Of a DNA stretch of 64,000 nucleotides, positions 40,995 through 54,096 are shown one piece after another. The notes under the pieces are model-generated. The model did no database searches. It had not been told where the DNA came from and saw only the letters and a list, made by a program, of their open reading frames with translations. Source of the stretch: Phytopythium helicoides. Taxonomy: Eukaryota; Oomycota; Peronosporomycetes; Pythiales; Pythiaceae. A program made the translations under genes and the position numbers. Numbering within the stretch: position 1 is the stretch's first letter; each line of letters begins with the position of its first letter. The DNA is taken from NCBI GenBank assembly GCA_024867545.1, contig JANFNE010000020.1, positions 930,001 to 994,000 of the forward strand. Direction: 5' to 3'.

Positions 40995-42702
40995 CTACGT
41001 CGAGGCAATCTCCAGTTTGCACAGCGGGCAACTATTGTTCTCGCGAATCCATCCTTCAACACAGCCTATTGAACCAATTAAAACTTCGTCAGAGTTTGAT
41101 CAGTCTGCTGAAATATCAGTGGAACACAAACCTTCGTGGAAAACGTGTGCGCATGGCAGTGTGAGTGCCATGTCGTTGTGTGCAAAAGAATATTGGCAGA
41201 TAATGCACCTGAAGGCCACGAAAGGGTTAGTGCAACGAAAAGGTCTTGGATGCTACAACAATCAGCACGTACGACACATCCGCTTGGTTGTCGCCACTCC
41301 ATCGATGCGTTGGGAGCCGCGAGATGATCTGTGGAGCCATTTGACGCCACCGCTCCTTCTTGACGTCTCCCACTTGCTCGCCCAACTGAAGCAGTTCCTC
41401 GTACGTCATGTTGTCTGGGTCTATATCATTTGCTTGATGGGAATGCGCGTGATCCGACGAATAAGCGGCCCCGAACGCTGCACTGGATACCCATCTCTCT
41501 TCTTGTACAGGAAACTGCTCTCGAACTTGACGAAGGCGGTTTTCGTATTCTTCGTAGGCGGCGATGTTCTACAAGACGGGCTATAGTTACACATCAATGG
41601 CGGGAGACAAGGAGTCGAGTGAGCGCACCTCTTGCTCTTGCAGATACTGAGCTAACGCAAGGGATGCAGCTTCATCGTCGTCAACAGTCCGACGTGGAGA
41701 TGCTGGCGGTGACGGCGACGAAGAGACTGGCGCTGTGGATGAAGAAGATGAGATGGAGCGTCCTCGAAGAGGAGAAGGTGAACGACGACGAGTCTCAGTT
41801 GTTAGGCGTGACCACGCGGGGAGAGATGTCCGCTCAGCAGTTTGGTTGGACTCGGGGCTCCTCGAGCGAGTCCGCAGCAGAGAAGACGCATCTCTGGGTC
41901 GCACAGGAGAAGTACGCCTATCTGTCGTGGCATGCACCGGAGAGGAGTGCCAATCAGAGGCAAGAGTCTGCAATCCCTCTCTTCTAGGTGGCGGGCGGGT
42001 CGTTTGCGGTGATGGAGTTGGCACGGAAGGTGACACAGACTCTCGAATTGGTGGGTGATTCTCCGGTGAGGAAGGTGCTCGATCCCAGATGAAGTCGAGT
42101 TGGCGTCGGCTCCGACTAGTCGCCGATTGCATCGAATCCGTGCGCGCAAACCTCAGCGGTCGCTCTTCGCTTCGGTCCGGCGAGCCTGGACTCTCGGCAC
42201 AAATGTCATCATCTAGCAACGAGCGGCCAGCCATCGACCGCGAGCCACGACCACTAGAGATAGCTCTCCCGGTTCTTCTAGCGCCAGTATCATCAAGTGG
42301 GCTCGCATCAACTGCCGGACTGGTGAGGTCGATGAGACTTGACGGCTACAAGAAGTTCCGCCCGTTAGCCCCCGTCACCTGCGAGAATCCGAACTCGACA
42401 CAACACGCACCACCTCCGGTGAGCGCGCAGAAGACACGCCATGAACATGGGCACCTCCGGCCTATTAAAACCCCACGACGCCATTGAGCCCACCACCAAC
42501 GAATGTGCCACGACCAGCCAGGTCCACCCACCGCCTGCGACTCCTCGAGCAGCTTGTGGTGCGAGCGCTCGAGCCGCGCAAAGCGGCGCTTGAGCCGGGC
42601 GTACTTCTTCTCCACCAGGTCGCGCTGCTGCCGCTCGCGCTCGTACGCGGCCTCCAGCGACCGGATGTGCCGCTCCACGCGCTCGAGCTGCTCCAGCTCC
42701 AT
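40995..42702 (-). CDS. RING-H2 E3 ubiquitin ligase-like protein with N-terminal coiled coil
   Basis: Splicing yields a full RING-H2 at the C-terminus: CIICQYSFAHNDM, LPCAHVFHEGC, WIRENNSCPLCK, i.e. C3-H2-C3 spacing, ending nine residues before the stop. Before it lies MTYEELLQLGEQVGDVKK, typical of BIG BROTHER-like RING-H2 ligases. The N-terminus is a charged coiled coil (MELEQLERVERH to HHKLLEESQA), then a long Ser/Pro/Arg-rich segment. Exons: 42702-42532, 42461-42414, 42345-41629, 41568-41273, 41208-41132, 41065-40995 (459 aa). The 48-bp exon 2 is inferred because it splits a 186-bp gap into two introns of normal size. Substrates are unknown. Confidence 0.85.
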
Positions 42703-43592
42703 GGGCTGCTCCCGCGAAAATGTTCAAATGCGCACACTGCGCCAACGCCAGCACTCGATTGGCTACAACTGCTACTTATATCAATGACGATTGGCTAGCT
42801 GGATGAATTATTTTTGCTATATAAGTATGTATGTTAAAATTAAATGACATTAAACGTAGTTAACGCGTCACGGAGGCGACGTGTCTTCCTCGTCCTCTTG
42901 CAAATGTAGCCATGTTCACGCGTGCTGGCAGTTGACGAGCTCGGCGCAGCCGACTTCGAACGTCCTCGAAGCAATTCACGGGCTCATGCCAATCGCTGCA
43001 AACTGAGTCCTCTACGTGGCGACAGGCGGTGAGAGTCGGGTAGCGAGCTAAGATGGATCGGCGGCGAGATACGATAGTTTGATCCCAACTCCAAGCCTCT
43101 TTTGAGAGCTAACTGTTGCACGGTAAGCGATCAGAACGCTGTGCAGGGACGTCCAACATTTTATCTTCAACGTCGATAACGATCGTGACGGCCACTTCAA
43201 CACCTCTACCAGTGTGTATACGGTATGATGCCCATGAGCGCGCTTCTCGGTGCTGCCAAGGCTGCTGAGCTGCATTGAGGCTCCTAGGTTGTGACAGATA
43301 CCACATCAGTCTATAAAGTTGCCGCACCAGTATGGTGGTGGTGGTCTACGCCGATGCAGAATTTGATGTCGGCTCCCTTGATAATACAAAACAGGCGAAG
43401 CAGCGGAGTCTCACTCACTGGTGGCATGACCCCTTTGCCATTCGCCGGGTTCTCAATGATTTGCTTGCTCGTATTTTTACTGTCAGCGTGGCGCCACACT
43501 CATGTGCTCGCCAGTGCGCACCTTGCAAGAGCAATCCCACATGGACAGATTAATTTCTCTGGCATTCGATTGGGTCTGTTCGTGGTGGTGCA

Positions 43593-43651
43593 TGTAATTC
43601 ACATTCGGAATGTGAATTGCCACGAACGTGAGGGAATGTGAAATTCCCTCA
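43593..43651. repeat. Two adjacent short inverted repeats
   Basis: AATTCACATTC-G-GAATGTGAATT (about 43597-43619) is followed by GTGAGGGAA-TGTGAAA-TTCCCTCAC (about 43628-43652). Both contain the GTGAA/AATGTGAA word, suggesting a related origin. Confidence 0.8.
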
Positions 43652-43679
43652 CAGTATGACTAGCGAGGGCAAGCAATGC

Positions 43680-43759
43680 TTTTCACCCATCGCCTGGCAT
43701 GATATGCTAGTAGCATATCATGGCAGGCGATGGGTATCATGTCAGGCGATGGGTGAAAA
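43680..43759. repeat. Nested inverted repeat (MITE-like or cruciform-forming element)
   Basis: The inner pair is two 25-bp arms (43685-43709 and 43711-43735) around a single central base, with one mismatch. An outer 17-bp arm TTTTCACCCATCGCCTG (43680-43696) is perfectly complementary to 43743-43759. The right half therefore carries the word CAGGCGATGGGTR twice. It has the shape of a small non-autonomous inverted-repeat element or a strong hairpin RNA. No target-site duplication was confirmed. Confidence 0.8.
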
Positions 43760-43837
43760 GCGGGTGGTGAACCTCGAACGGTGGGAGCAAGTGCATTTGT
43801 GACCAAAGCATTTTCGATCAAGACAAACTCGACGGAG

Positions 43838-45662
43838 ATGGAAAGTGAAGCTAACTACAAGCTTGTCAAGGCTGCGGAAGAAGGCGACCTCGGTCTGGTG
43901 AAGCAGTTGGTGTGTGACGGTGCAGATGAGAATACTATGAACAAGTACGGAGAAACTACATTGATGAAGGCCACTGTGAATGGGACAACATTGATGCGAG
44001 CTGCTGAAAATGGGCACCTTGAGATTGTTCGATACCTAGTCAAAGAATGGATACAGACGTGAATGCCAAGATGGAGAACGGAAGGACAGCGCTAATGAGT
44101 GCCACTATAGAAGGGCATCTTGACGTCATTCGATATCTCACTGGAGAGCGTGGTGCGGACGTGAATACGACGCAAAAAAAAAAAAAGGGTGGACACCGCT
44201 TCTAATGGCTGCAGCAAATGGACATGGTGACGTCGTGCAATATCTCGCTGAAGAATGCGGCGCGCAAGTAAATGCAGAAAATGAAGACGGAGAGACAGCG
44301 CTGATGAGGGCCGCTAGAGATGGACACATCGGCATTGTTCGATATCTCGTCGGAAAATGCGACGCGAAAGTGGATGCCGTTGACAAAGACGGATGGACAG
44401 CACTCATGTCTGCCACTACCAATGGCTACCTTGCCATTGTACAGCATCTCGCTGAAGAACCCAGCGTTGATGTGAATACCACAGCCAAAGACGGTTGGAC
44501 GGCGGTAATCATGGCTGCCTGGGTAGGACACCTTGACATTGTTCGATATCTCTCCGAAGAACACGGCGCAGATGTGAATGCTACAGACAAAGAGGGATGG
44601 ACGGCGCTACTGCGGGCCGCTGATAGTGGGCATCTTGGTATCGTCCGATATCTCGCTGAAGAACGCGGTGCGGACGTAAACGTCTCGAACAACCAAGCAA
44701 AGTCTGCAATCCGAATTGCAGCTGATCGCGGTGATCTCGAGTTGATACACATTTTGAAGCCGTTTTTGTCTCATCCTCAATCCCTGAGGCTGAACACAAC
44801 TGCATCCGATCTAGTCGACCCATTGATGCTGAACATCGACGCGAAGAATGTCGGAGATGAATATCTCGCCAAGTGGCTTGATTGTAACGGTGTCGTCAAG
44901 CTGTACATCCCTGATGCCGCCTACTCATCCTTCGAGGAGGAAGTACGGCTCTGGCAGAAATTTCGACATCCCAACGTGCTCAAAATGCACGGGACCTGCG
45001 AAGCTGGTCCAGGACTGCAGTTTTTCGTATGTGAGTACGCGAGCGGCGGATCGCTGAAGGAATATGTCAACTCCACTATGAACAAGAAGCAGACGATATG
45101 GAAATATCTACACGAGGCTGCTCTTGGTCTCGAATATCTTCATGAGCGAGGGATAGTGCATGGGAATCTTCGATGCGACAACGTTCTGATAGGCAGCGAT
45201 GGTTTGTCAAAGTTCTCCAACTTCAGGCTCAGTGGGCCAAAGAGTAGCCGAGCGTCATCAACTGTTGGCCCCATGCGATGGCAGTCTCCAGAGGTGTTGT
45301 CGGACAAGAAGCCAACGTCATTTGCATCGGATGTGTATTCGCTGGGAATGTGCATTTTGGAAGCTATCACTGGAGAGATGCCATGGGCTTGTGAGGCCGA
45401 TTGGTTTGTGTGTAACAGTGCGAAGACAGAATGGACTCCAGAGGTAGATGGAGACACAAACTTTGTCCCCGAATGTCCCGACAGTGATGCCCGTGACCTG
45501 GTCTGGGGCATGTGTTGTCAAGATCCTGCCAAGCGCATCAGTCTCCAGTCTGTTGTGTCTGAGCTCGACCGTTTGGCGTTAAAAGAAAGCTTGGATCATT
45601 CACTGGCGGAGCCCAGCTTTTTCATTTGTACACACTTGAGAGCTACATGCACGGAGCGGTGA
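43838..45662 (+). CDS. Ankyrin-repeat pseudokinase (frame disrupted)
   Basis: From ATG 43838 (MESEANYKLVKAAEEGD) about seven ankyrin repeats run with the typical DGxTALMxAAxxGHLxIVRYLxEExGADVN pattern. A kinase-like domain follows (about 44830-45590) with the N-lobe Lys in GVVKLY, LWQKFRHPNVLKMHG, and MRWQSPEV plus SFASDVYSLGMCILE. Catalytic residues are altered: HRDLKxxN reads HGNLRCDN and DFG reads SNF, so it is probably inactive. The frame is broken near 44050 (a missing base) and at an A13 run (44174-44186). The TGA at 45660 is in the same frame as the next gene; an intron 45622-45699 (GTACAC...GACAG) would instead bypass it and fuse the two. Confidence 0.75.
44174..44186 (+). repeat. A13 homopolymer inside ankyrin coding sequence
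   Basis: Thirteen A residues interrupt the phase between VNTTQK and GWTPLLMAAANGH. The frames on either side both encode ankyrin repeats. Confidence 0.9.
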
Positions 45663-45692
45663 TCCAATTGTAGAGCAAGGTGCAACAGCATT

Positions 45693-47528
45693 TTGACAGA
45701 TCTCTACAGTCCTCAATTCTGCGAAGTATTTAGCGAGCTGATGACACTGTACGAGCAGCTGCAAGGCTCCTTTCACAATGTTGCGCATCTGACACGATTT
45801 CACGCACTCTTGAACGAGTTTTGTACCGAGATCTCGATGAATGCTCAGCAAGCGCTGGACATACAACAGTCATCAGTGCATACTGCCACCAACAGCATTC
45901 ACGTACTTCATCGACGCACCCAGTCACTGAATGCAGCTCTGGGTCAATCCGCTGGTGGAGAACCAAAAGCAGGAGCCCGATGGGAGGAGCAGCGTCGCGA
46001 GTTGTTTGTGACTGGAGTGATAGACGCAGATCATCTTCTGGATGAGCTGAAGTCGAATGTTGAAAAGGCTGTACTTTTGATGGCATTGAATACTGAAACG
46101 ACCGAACATCGATCCAAGTACACATCTGAACAATTGGAAGTAATGAAAAATGCAGTCGAGGTGATCACGAGCAGGATCGACAAGGACATCTTATCAGGAT
46201 TGGCTTCAGAGTGGTTCATTCCGTGGTATGAGCTGATAGTTGACGAAGGAGATTTTCTGGGGTTTGACGGCTGATGCAGTACGTTCCGAGCAAAGTGGCT
46301 GGATTCAGAGGTGATGGTGAAGCAAATGCAAGCGCTTATCTCCGAAGACAGCAAGGCTGGTTACGACTATGCAACGTTTTGGCATCCGTTATCCCTCTCC
46401 TCAACAGTGAACGCATCCGAAAACACATCGAATGACCTTCAAACTGTTCATGTAGACGACGAAAATCAAAAGAAAACTCTCGAGATGTTTCGACGCAAAT
46501 TGGACACTTGGTTTCGCTTGAGTCACCCTCACGTGGTTCAGCTCTTCGGCGCCTGCTATGTTGGAAGGCCGTTCTTTGTGTGCGAGTCTACCACCAACGG
46601 GACATTGATTGACTATCTACGCAGCCATCCCGACGAGCTGTGGCAAAAGTTGCATGAAACTGCTTTGGGTGTTCAGTATCTCCACGCCCGCGGTGTCATC
46701 CACGCTGACCTAAAAGCGAGCAATGTCGTGGTTGGGAGCGACATGAAGGCGAAGGTGTCGAACCTTTGTCTGAGGTCTTTCAATAGTAACGGCGGTGAGA
46801 AGCTGATATCGACTGCATCTCACTGGGTGGCTCCGGAATGTTTCACAGAGAAATCCCAGCTGGGATTTTCGTCCGATCTTTATTCTCTGGGTATGTGCAT
46901 TGTGGAAGCCATGCGAATTGTGGGTGGTGAAGAGTGTAACTTGCCATGGGGTAATCTCGACAATGCTGTTGTGCAAGTCGAGGCGAATCGGGGCGGAATG
47001 CCGTCAAGGCCGCTGATCTGCACAGATGCCCAGTGGGAGCTAGTGGCGCGGATGTGTGCTCTTGATCCATCAAAGCGGATTAAGATCTCGACTGTGGTTG
47101 ATACGCTTGCGAAACTAGCGCACATGGAAGACGCGTCAATCATTACCATTGCAGAAGCTGACAGGTTGAAAACAACTTTGATGACATTCGCTGATGTCAT
47201 CATCGCAGCTCGAAGAACCCTGAGTGAACTATGTAACGATGGAAGCGAGTATCCGATGCACGTCGATCTATGGGACCAACTGGAGACGACACACAATCAA
47301 ATCCAAGCCAAAGTCAGCAGCAACGAGTGCTGCCAAGCGTTTGTCTCTCTAGTGAGAGATGCAGCGAATGCCACCGACAATCTTCGAACGAAGCCAGCAA
47401 CGACGACTTACCTGTCCTCCATAGAGGTGACCATGCAGATCTACTCTCTGCGTCGTCGTCTGTTCAAGCTTATGGAGGCGTACCCTGACGCCGACGGCTC
47501 GGCAATCGCTGACGAATGCTCGATGTAG
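45693..47528 (+). CDS. TKL-like pseudokinase flanked by helical domains (in-frame stop at 46272)
   Basis: A helical region (LYSPQFCEVFSELMTLYEQLQ) leads into a kinase-like domain: FRAKWLDSEVMVKQM with the N-lobe Lys, LSHPHVVQLFGACYVGRPFFVCE, YLHARGVIHADLKASNVVVG, VSNLCLRSF, and VAPECF plus SSDLYSLGMCIVEAMR. HRD appears as HAD with Asp retained, but DFG is replaced by SNL, so metal binding is doubtful. A second helical domain ends the protein (QLETTHNQIQAKVSSNECCQAF). TGA at 46272-46274 lies in frame where the glycine loop should be (GFDG-stop-CSTFRAKW). No in-frame ATG opens the segment; either it is the 3' part of the ankyrin gene, joined by an intron, or a start was missed. Confidence 0.7.
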
Positions 47529-47786
47529 TAGGGTGCAATTGCTTAATCGAATATCATCGGCTGTAGTGAAGATGATGATGATTTGCACGTTGCCCATTTG
47601 CATGTCAAGCCGCACGCTCGCTTCAACTTGATACCGGTGAGTACCGGTTCTGCGAAACGGCTGCGCATTCGAATCATCCGACTCGCATGGCAGATCCTTC
47701 TCCGATCGGCAGCCACCTCCGCACTCCTTCAGCTGCGCGATCGTCCCCTCCAGAAGTCGGTGCCACCGCCCACGACCCACGCAGAC

Positions 47787-48590
47787 ATGGAGGCGCTGGA
47801 GCTGTTGCTAGACGAGCGCATGCGGCGGCTTGCGGCGCTCACGGCCGTCTGGAGCGCCGTGTGGACGCTGTGCCTGAACGCCGTGCCCGCCGGCGCGAGC
47901 GGACGCAACCACATCGTGACGCTGAACGCGGCGCACGGCGTCGTGTGCACTGTAACTGCGACTGCGACGCTTGTGCTGGGCTTGGACACGGCCAACTCGG
48001 TGTCCGTGTCGCTGGGGTTCTTCCTCGTGGACCTGTGCGCCATGGTGCACGCCGACGGGCTGCGCAAGCTGTCATCGCTGCAGCTGCACCGGTCGCGCGC
48101 CATGGACTACGCGCACCACGTGATCGGCGTCTTCTGGGGGCTCGTCTTCTACTCGCACGAGGCGACCGTGTGCGGCGCCGAGCTGGGCAACCCGTACGTG
48201 TGGATCCAGACCAACGAGGTGAGCACGGGCTTCTACAACTGGTACCGGCTGACGAGCAACCCCGTGGCCGGCGCGCTGTTCGCCGGCAGCTTCTTCCTCT
48301 CGCGCATCGCCTTCAACTCGGCCTACTTCATCCCGCGGCTGCTGCGCGAGTGCGACCGGCGCTACCTCGTCGGCTGCCTGCCCTACTTCGCGCTGCAGTA
48401 CGCGTGGTTCGTCATGATCGCGCGCAAGCTCGCCGCCAGCCGCGCGCCACCGCCCACCGCCGCCGCTTCGGTTGCCGCCGCGCCCGGCGCTGCGCCTGCT
48501 GGCGCCAGCTGCGCATCTCTTCCAGGCGGCAAGGAGCCACTGTCCGCAGCGTCGGAAGAAGCCGCGGCCAGCAAGGAGAAGCTCGCATGA
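47787..48590 (+). CDS. TLC (TRAM-LAG1-CLN8) domain membrane protein
   Basis: 267 aa from the ATG at 47787 (MEALELLLDERM). Hydrophobic helices alternate with conserved TLC-type motifs: AAHGVVCTV, FFLVDLCAMV, the histidine-bearing MDYAHHVIGVFWGL and EVSTGFYNWYRL, then FFLSRIAFNSAYFIPR. This pattern matches TLCD/TMEM56-like ER proteins rather than ceramide synthases, which carry a longer Lag1p motif. An Ala/Pro/Ser-rich cytosolic tail ends KEKLA. The biochemical role in this subgroup is unsettled; a lipid-related function is inferred. The leader upstream has in-frame sequence without a better ATG. Confidence 0.82.
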   Translation: MEALELLLDERMRRLAALTAVWSAVWTLCLNAVPAGASGRNHIVTLNAAHGVVCTVTATATLVLGLDTANSVSVSLGFFLVDLCAMVHADGLRKLSSLQLHRSRAMDYAHHVIGVFWGLVFYSHEATVCGAELGNPYVWIQTNEVSTGFYNWYRLTSNPVAGALFAGSFFLSRIAFNSAYFIPRLLRECDRRYLVGCLPYFALQYAWFVMIARKLAASRAPPPTAAASVAAAPGAAPAGASCASLPGGKEPLSAASEEAAASKEKLA

Positions 48591-48899
48591 GGGCTCCTCC
48601 CGTTCGTCTGCCGATCCCGGCGCACGGACCGGTTTAAGCGGTGCATATTGCCGCAAGTTTCAGTAGTCAACGACCGCCACCCGCACCACGTTTTTTGGTC
48701 AGTCGCGCTGATTTTTCGAACGTAAAAGTGAAGCCGGCTCCGTTTGTACCGTATTTTTTCGGCCCCTGTACTGTACGCCCGCCCGCCCGCTCCGAATACA
48801 AGACCGGGGCGGAAAATGCGACCATGGGAGAAACAGCAGCAGACTGAGAAAACAGCAGGGCGAGGCGCGCTGAGGCCCGCCCGCTTGCCGCCGCTCGCC
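48591..48899. other. Intergenic, GC-rich leader
   Basis: 309 bp between the TLC stop and the KIX-like gene ATG. Contains (CCCG)n-like sequence near 48778-48792 and a short upstream ORF starting ATGGGAGAA at 48824. No other gene was seen. Confidence 0.5.
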
Positions 48900-50390
48900 A
48901 TGAAGCCCGCGCTGCTGCGTGACCCGCGCCAACACTTCGCCACTGGCCGCCAGCCAGCGCTGCCCAGGTGCGTTCCTCGCATGGGGTGGGGCGACCGTCA
49001 CTCCCGTCGTCTGCTCGAGCAGCTACGCACGCGAGCGCAGAGGGGGTAAGCCAGTTCACTCACGCTGCTCGCTGTAGGATGCCGGGCTCTGCTGGCGCCA
49101 TGCAGCTACCGGCGCCGCCGCCGCCTTCGCTAGAGGCCGTCACTGCTGCCACGGCCTCGGGATTGCAGCCCAGAGCGGTCATGCCGCCGCCGCAGCCGCT
49201 GAACGCGAGCGCCAGGATCAAGGTCGAGGCTCCGCGCGCGCCGCACCTGTACCCGTCGCAGAGCCTCTTTCCGCGTGAGAGCACCAGCATCTCGGACGCG
49301 GTGAGTGGGCTCAAGGCGCTCGCCTCTCATACGGACGGAAACACGCCGCCCAGGCCGCTGCAGCCAGTGTTTCCAGGGCAGCTGCGACAGCCACAAGCGC
49401 GAGCGTTTGAGCTGCCGGCGCTCAACATTCCTCACCGCCAGACCTCGTACCAGGAACACCACCATCGCATTTCGCCTGTGCTGGTGCCTGGAGAAGCAGC
49501 GGCGATCAAGTCGGAGCACGGCGCAGTGGGTCATCCCCAGTTGCTTCCGCCGCCGCTGATCGCGCGACGAGTCACTGTAGGCGACTCAACAAACCTTCGG
49601 CCACATCACGCTGCAGTAGGCATGCAGGATCAGCGATTACCGCCGATGACCCACTCGTCACCCCCGCTTGTGTCGCTGCTGGGACGGAAAAACAAAAGAG
49701 GAGACGAAAGAGGACAGGAGTGTTCTCCGATGCGGCTGCAGTGGGAAGACCCCGCTCACGGACGGTTAGACCCGACTGCAAGTCCTCCTCGACCTACAGG
49801 TTTGCCTTCTGTTCAACTCTTACGAGCAAGTGGCGAGCAGCATGCTCATTTACTGTATGATGCGAATATGGCCAGCAGCAGACTTCCCGACACCTCCTGG
49901 GGCTTCAAGGCGGCGTCTCAACCCGGTGGTCGCTGCACCCCCGACTGGAGCAGTCACAACATTCCGGGTGCCATCTACCTCACCAGTCTCTCGTAGCACG
50001 TACGGAAGTGATGTTCTTGATTGGGGTAGAAGGAATCCTGGAGGTGCACTCACCATTTTATTCCGTTGATCCAGTGCACCTGCGTCTGAGCCACCACAAC
50101 TCGCTCGTCGGGTATCCGCGAGTCAATGGAGGCACGAACTTGCACCGCGAGACCGCAGCAAGACACGCGAGCGGATCCAGCGAGGACTGCAGAAGCAATG
50201 TCAAGGAGACTACGAGACACTAGTGAGCATTTTAGCTGCCATGGAGGAGGAGCTGCTTCACATCCGCACAACCTCCCGCGAGCACTACTTTGATCAAGCG
50301 CTGGAGTTGAGTGGAGCCATTGCAACCGCTCAGCTAGACCGATCAACTTCGAGTGCGCCACCACCACCGCCTCCCACGCCACCCCAATAG
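48900..50390 (+). CDS. KIX-like domain protein, putative transcription coactivator (frame broken)
   Basis: KIX domains are three-helix modules in CBP/p300 and Mediator subunit 15 that bind activator peptides. The C-terminal segment SQWRHELAPRDRSKTRERIQ ... LVSILAAMEEELLHIRTTSREHYFDQALELSGAI matches the KIX layout (W, then three amphipathic helices ending SRxxYF). The rest is Pro/Ser/Gln-rich. Exons: 48900-48967, 49078-49999, 50075-50390; the 75-bp second intron restores the frame into PASEPPQLARRVS. Within exon 2 one surplus base near the CAG repeat at 49868-49880 is required to pass from DANMASS to DFPTPPGASRR. The identification is by pattern, not by strong identity. Confidence 0.66.
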
Positions 50391-50726
50391 GGGCGAGACT
50401 ACTCGCCCGATATCATCCCAACCCCAAGTCTGTTCAAAAACCTCAAGTGGCTCGCTGTACAGAACCAAATGGCCCGCCCGCTCGAAGTCACCCCAGCAAA
50501 GTAGAGGGGGAAAACTGCAGCTATGATGATAAAGCTTCTATCGCGGAATCAATAAAACCGCAACTTCACTTCAACGCGTTCTCGTTGCCAGCAACTTCAA
50601 CATCCTCGACCATGTGGATGAACAACTGTTCTGCGAACCACTGTCCTGACCATTCCGTAAGTTTTCTCCTTCCAAGCACGCCCTTTCAAGATTTCCTTGA
50701 AAACGTAAGCTTTCTCCTTGGTGGCC
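50391..50726. other. Intergenic / katanin leader
   Basis: 336 bp without a supportable gene. GTAAG motifs at 50656 and 50704 suggest possible non-coding leader introns before katanin. Confidence 0.45.
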
Positions 50727-52841
<2,115 letters not shown>

Positions 52842-52918
52842 TCTGCGCAAGGGTGCCTTTGGGGAAAATATACGATGCATTTGCAAGCTATTCCGTGGTC
52901 GGATACGCCGCCCTCCGC

Positions 52919-53987
52919 TTAGAGCTTACGCTTGAGCAGGCCCGAAAGGAAGTCGAACGAGTTACCATCGGGGTATAGCTCGAGGCGCGCGCCATCATCG
53001 ACACCCTCAGCGAGCAGGCATCCCGTGCTGGTAAGGCCCTTGATGACAGCCGATGTCTTGGCGCCAGAGTCCTCGCCCGTGACACTGCTGCTGACCTGCA
53101 CGACCTGGTCCGAGTGCAGCCAGCGCTGGAGGTAGTCGTTCGTGAAGGGCTCAAAGCCCTTCTCGAGGAAGAGCGTCTCCATCGGCTCGTACACGTTCAA
53201 AAAAGCAGCAAGGAACTCCTCCCTGCAAACCACATCAAAAGTTAGTCGAGACCACGGCGTTTGCGCCGCAATCGATCACTCACTTGGTCACGTTGCATGG
53301 CGACTCGGCCGTGCTCAGCACATCCTGGAGGCACGTCGTGGGCTCCTTGTTGGAGATGTTGATGCCAATGCCGGTCGTCACGCGGAAGGCGCCGTCCTTG
53401 TACTCGGACTGGCACAGGATACCTCCGATCTTGACGCCGTTGGCATAAATGTCGTTGGGCCACTTGATGCGCACCGCATCCGCTCCCGGTCGGACGGCCT
53501 CGACCGCCCGCACGACCGCGAGCGAGACGAGGTACTGCGCGAAGGGCAGCGTGCTGCCGTCCGTGAACTTGCTCGAGAAGGAGAAGGTCAGGCAGCCCGC
53601 AGGCGCCGACCACGTGTTGGACCCGCGGCCCTTGCCCTGCACCTGCAGCTCCGTGAAGCACACGACGCCCGCGGGCGGTGCCGGGCGCAGCGTCTCGTGC
53701 AGCAGCGTCTGCGTGGACGGTAGCTGCTCGCTGAAGAGCACGACGCCGCCGAGCGACTCGGTGCGCAGCAGCGGGAAGAGCTTGGAGGGCACGACGCTCT
53801 CGTCGGCGGCTCGGAGCGGGTAGGAAGGGGCCGCGGACGCCAGCCAGTCCTTCAGGCGCTGCGCATGGCGCTCCGAGCGCGCGTAGTAGCGGAGTTCTTC
53901 GGCCATTCGACGGGCGCCACCAGGCATCGACCGGCTTCGAGATGAGGAATGTGGATTGTCGGGTGGGAAGCGCTCAAGTTGGGTCAT
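52919..53987 (-). CDS. Biotin-protein ligase (holocarboxylase synthetase)
   Basis: Attaches biotin to carboxylases through biotinyl-AMP. The catalytic domain has LPSTQTLLHE, the nucleotide loop QGKGRGSNTW (GRGRxxxxW type), QYLVSLAVVRAVEA, the invariant IRIKWPND-like VRIKWPNDIY and GGILCQSEY, then TGIGINISN. The C-terminal beta-domain ends SFDFLSGLLKRKL. Exons: 53987-53284 and 53222-52919, 335 aa. Starts at 53987 or 53927 (MPGGARRMAEEL) are both possible. The long glutamine-amidotransferase-like N-terminus of yeast/animal enzymes is absent. It converges on katanin with 77 bp between stops. Confidence 0.93.
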
Positions 53988-54096
53988 TGGTGCGAGGGTG
54001 TGACTGCAACCGGGTCAAGGTGGTCCTGATGATTGAGTTCTAACGCCAAGCAGCAGCCGTGTTGCTTTAGGAGGTCTCCGAATACGAGTGCTAGGC

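Larger units (their letters stand above)
42703..43837. other. 1.1-kb intergenic region with nested hairpins
   Basis: AT-richer than the flanking genes, with no supportable coding frame. Its right part (43593-43759) holds several inverted repeats described separately, ending 78 bp before the ankyrin-pseudokinase start. Confidence 0.6.

Noticed and set aside
43838..47528. Reading the in-frame TGAs as a recoded sense codon
   Set aside because: TGA ends many other genes here (for example the MAP kinase), so the code is standard; intron, error or decay are simpler.
47687..48656. Alternative frames across the TLC gene
   Set aside because: Arg/Ala-rich shadows; only one frame contains hydrophobic helices and TLC motifs.
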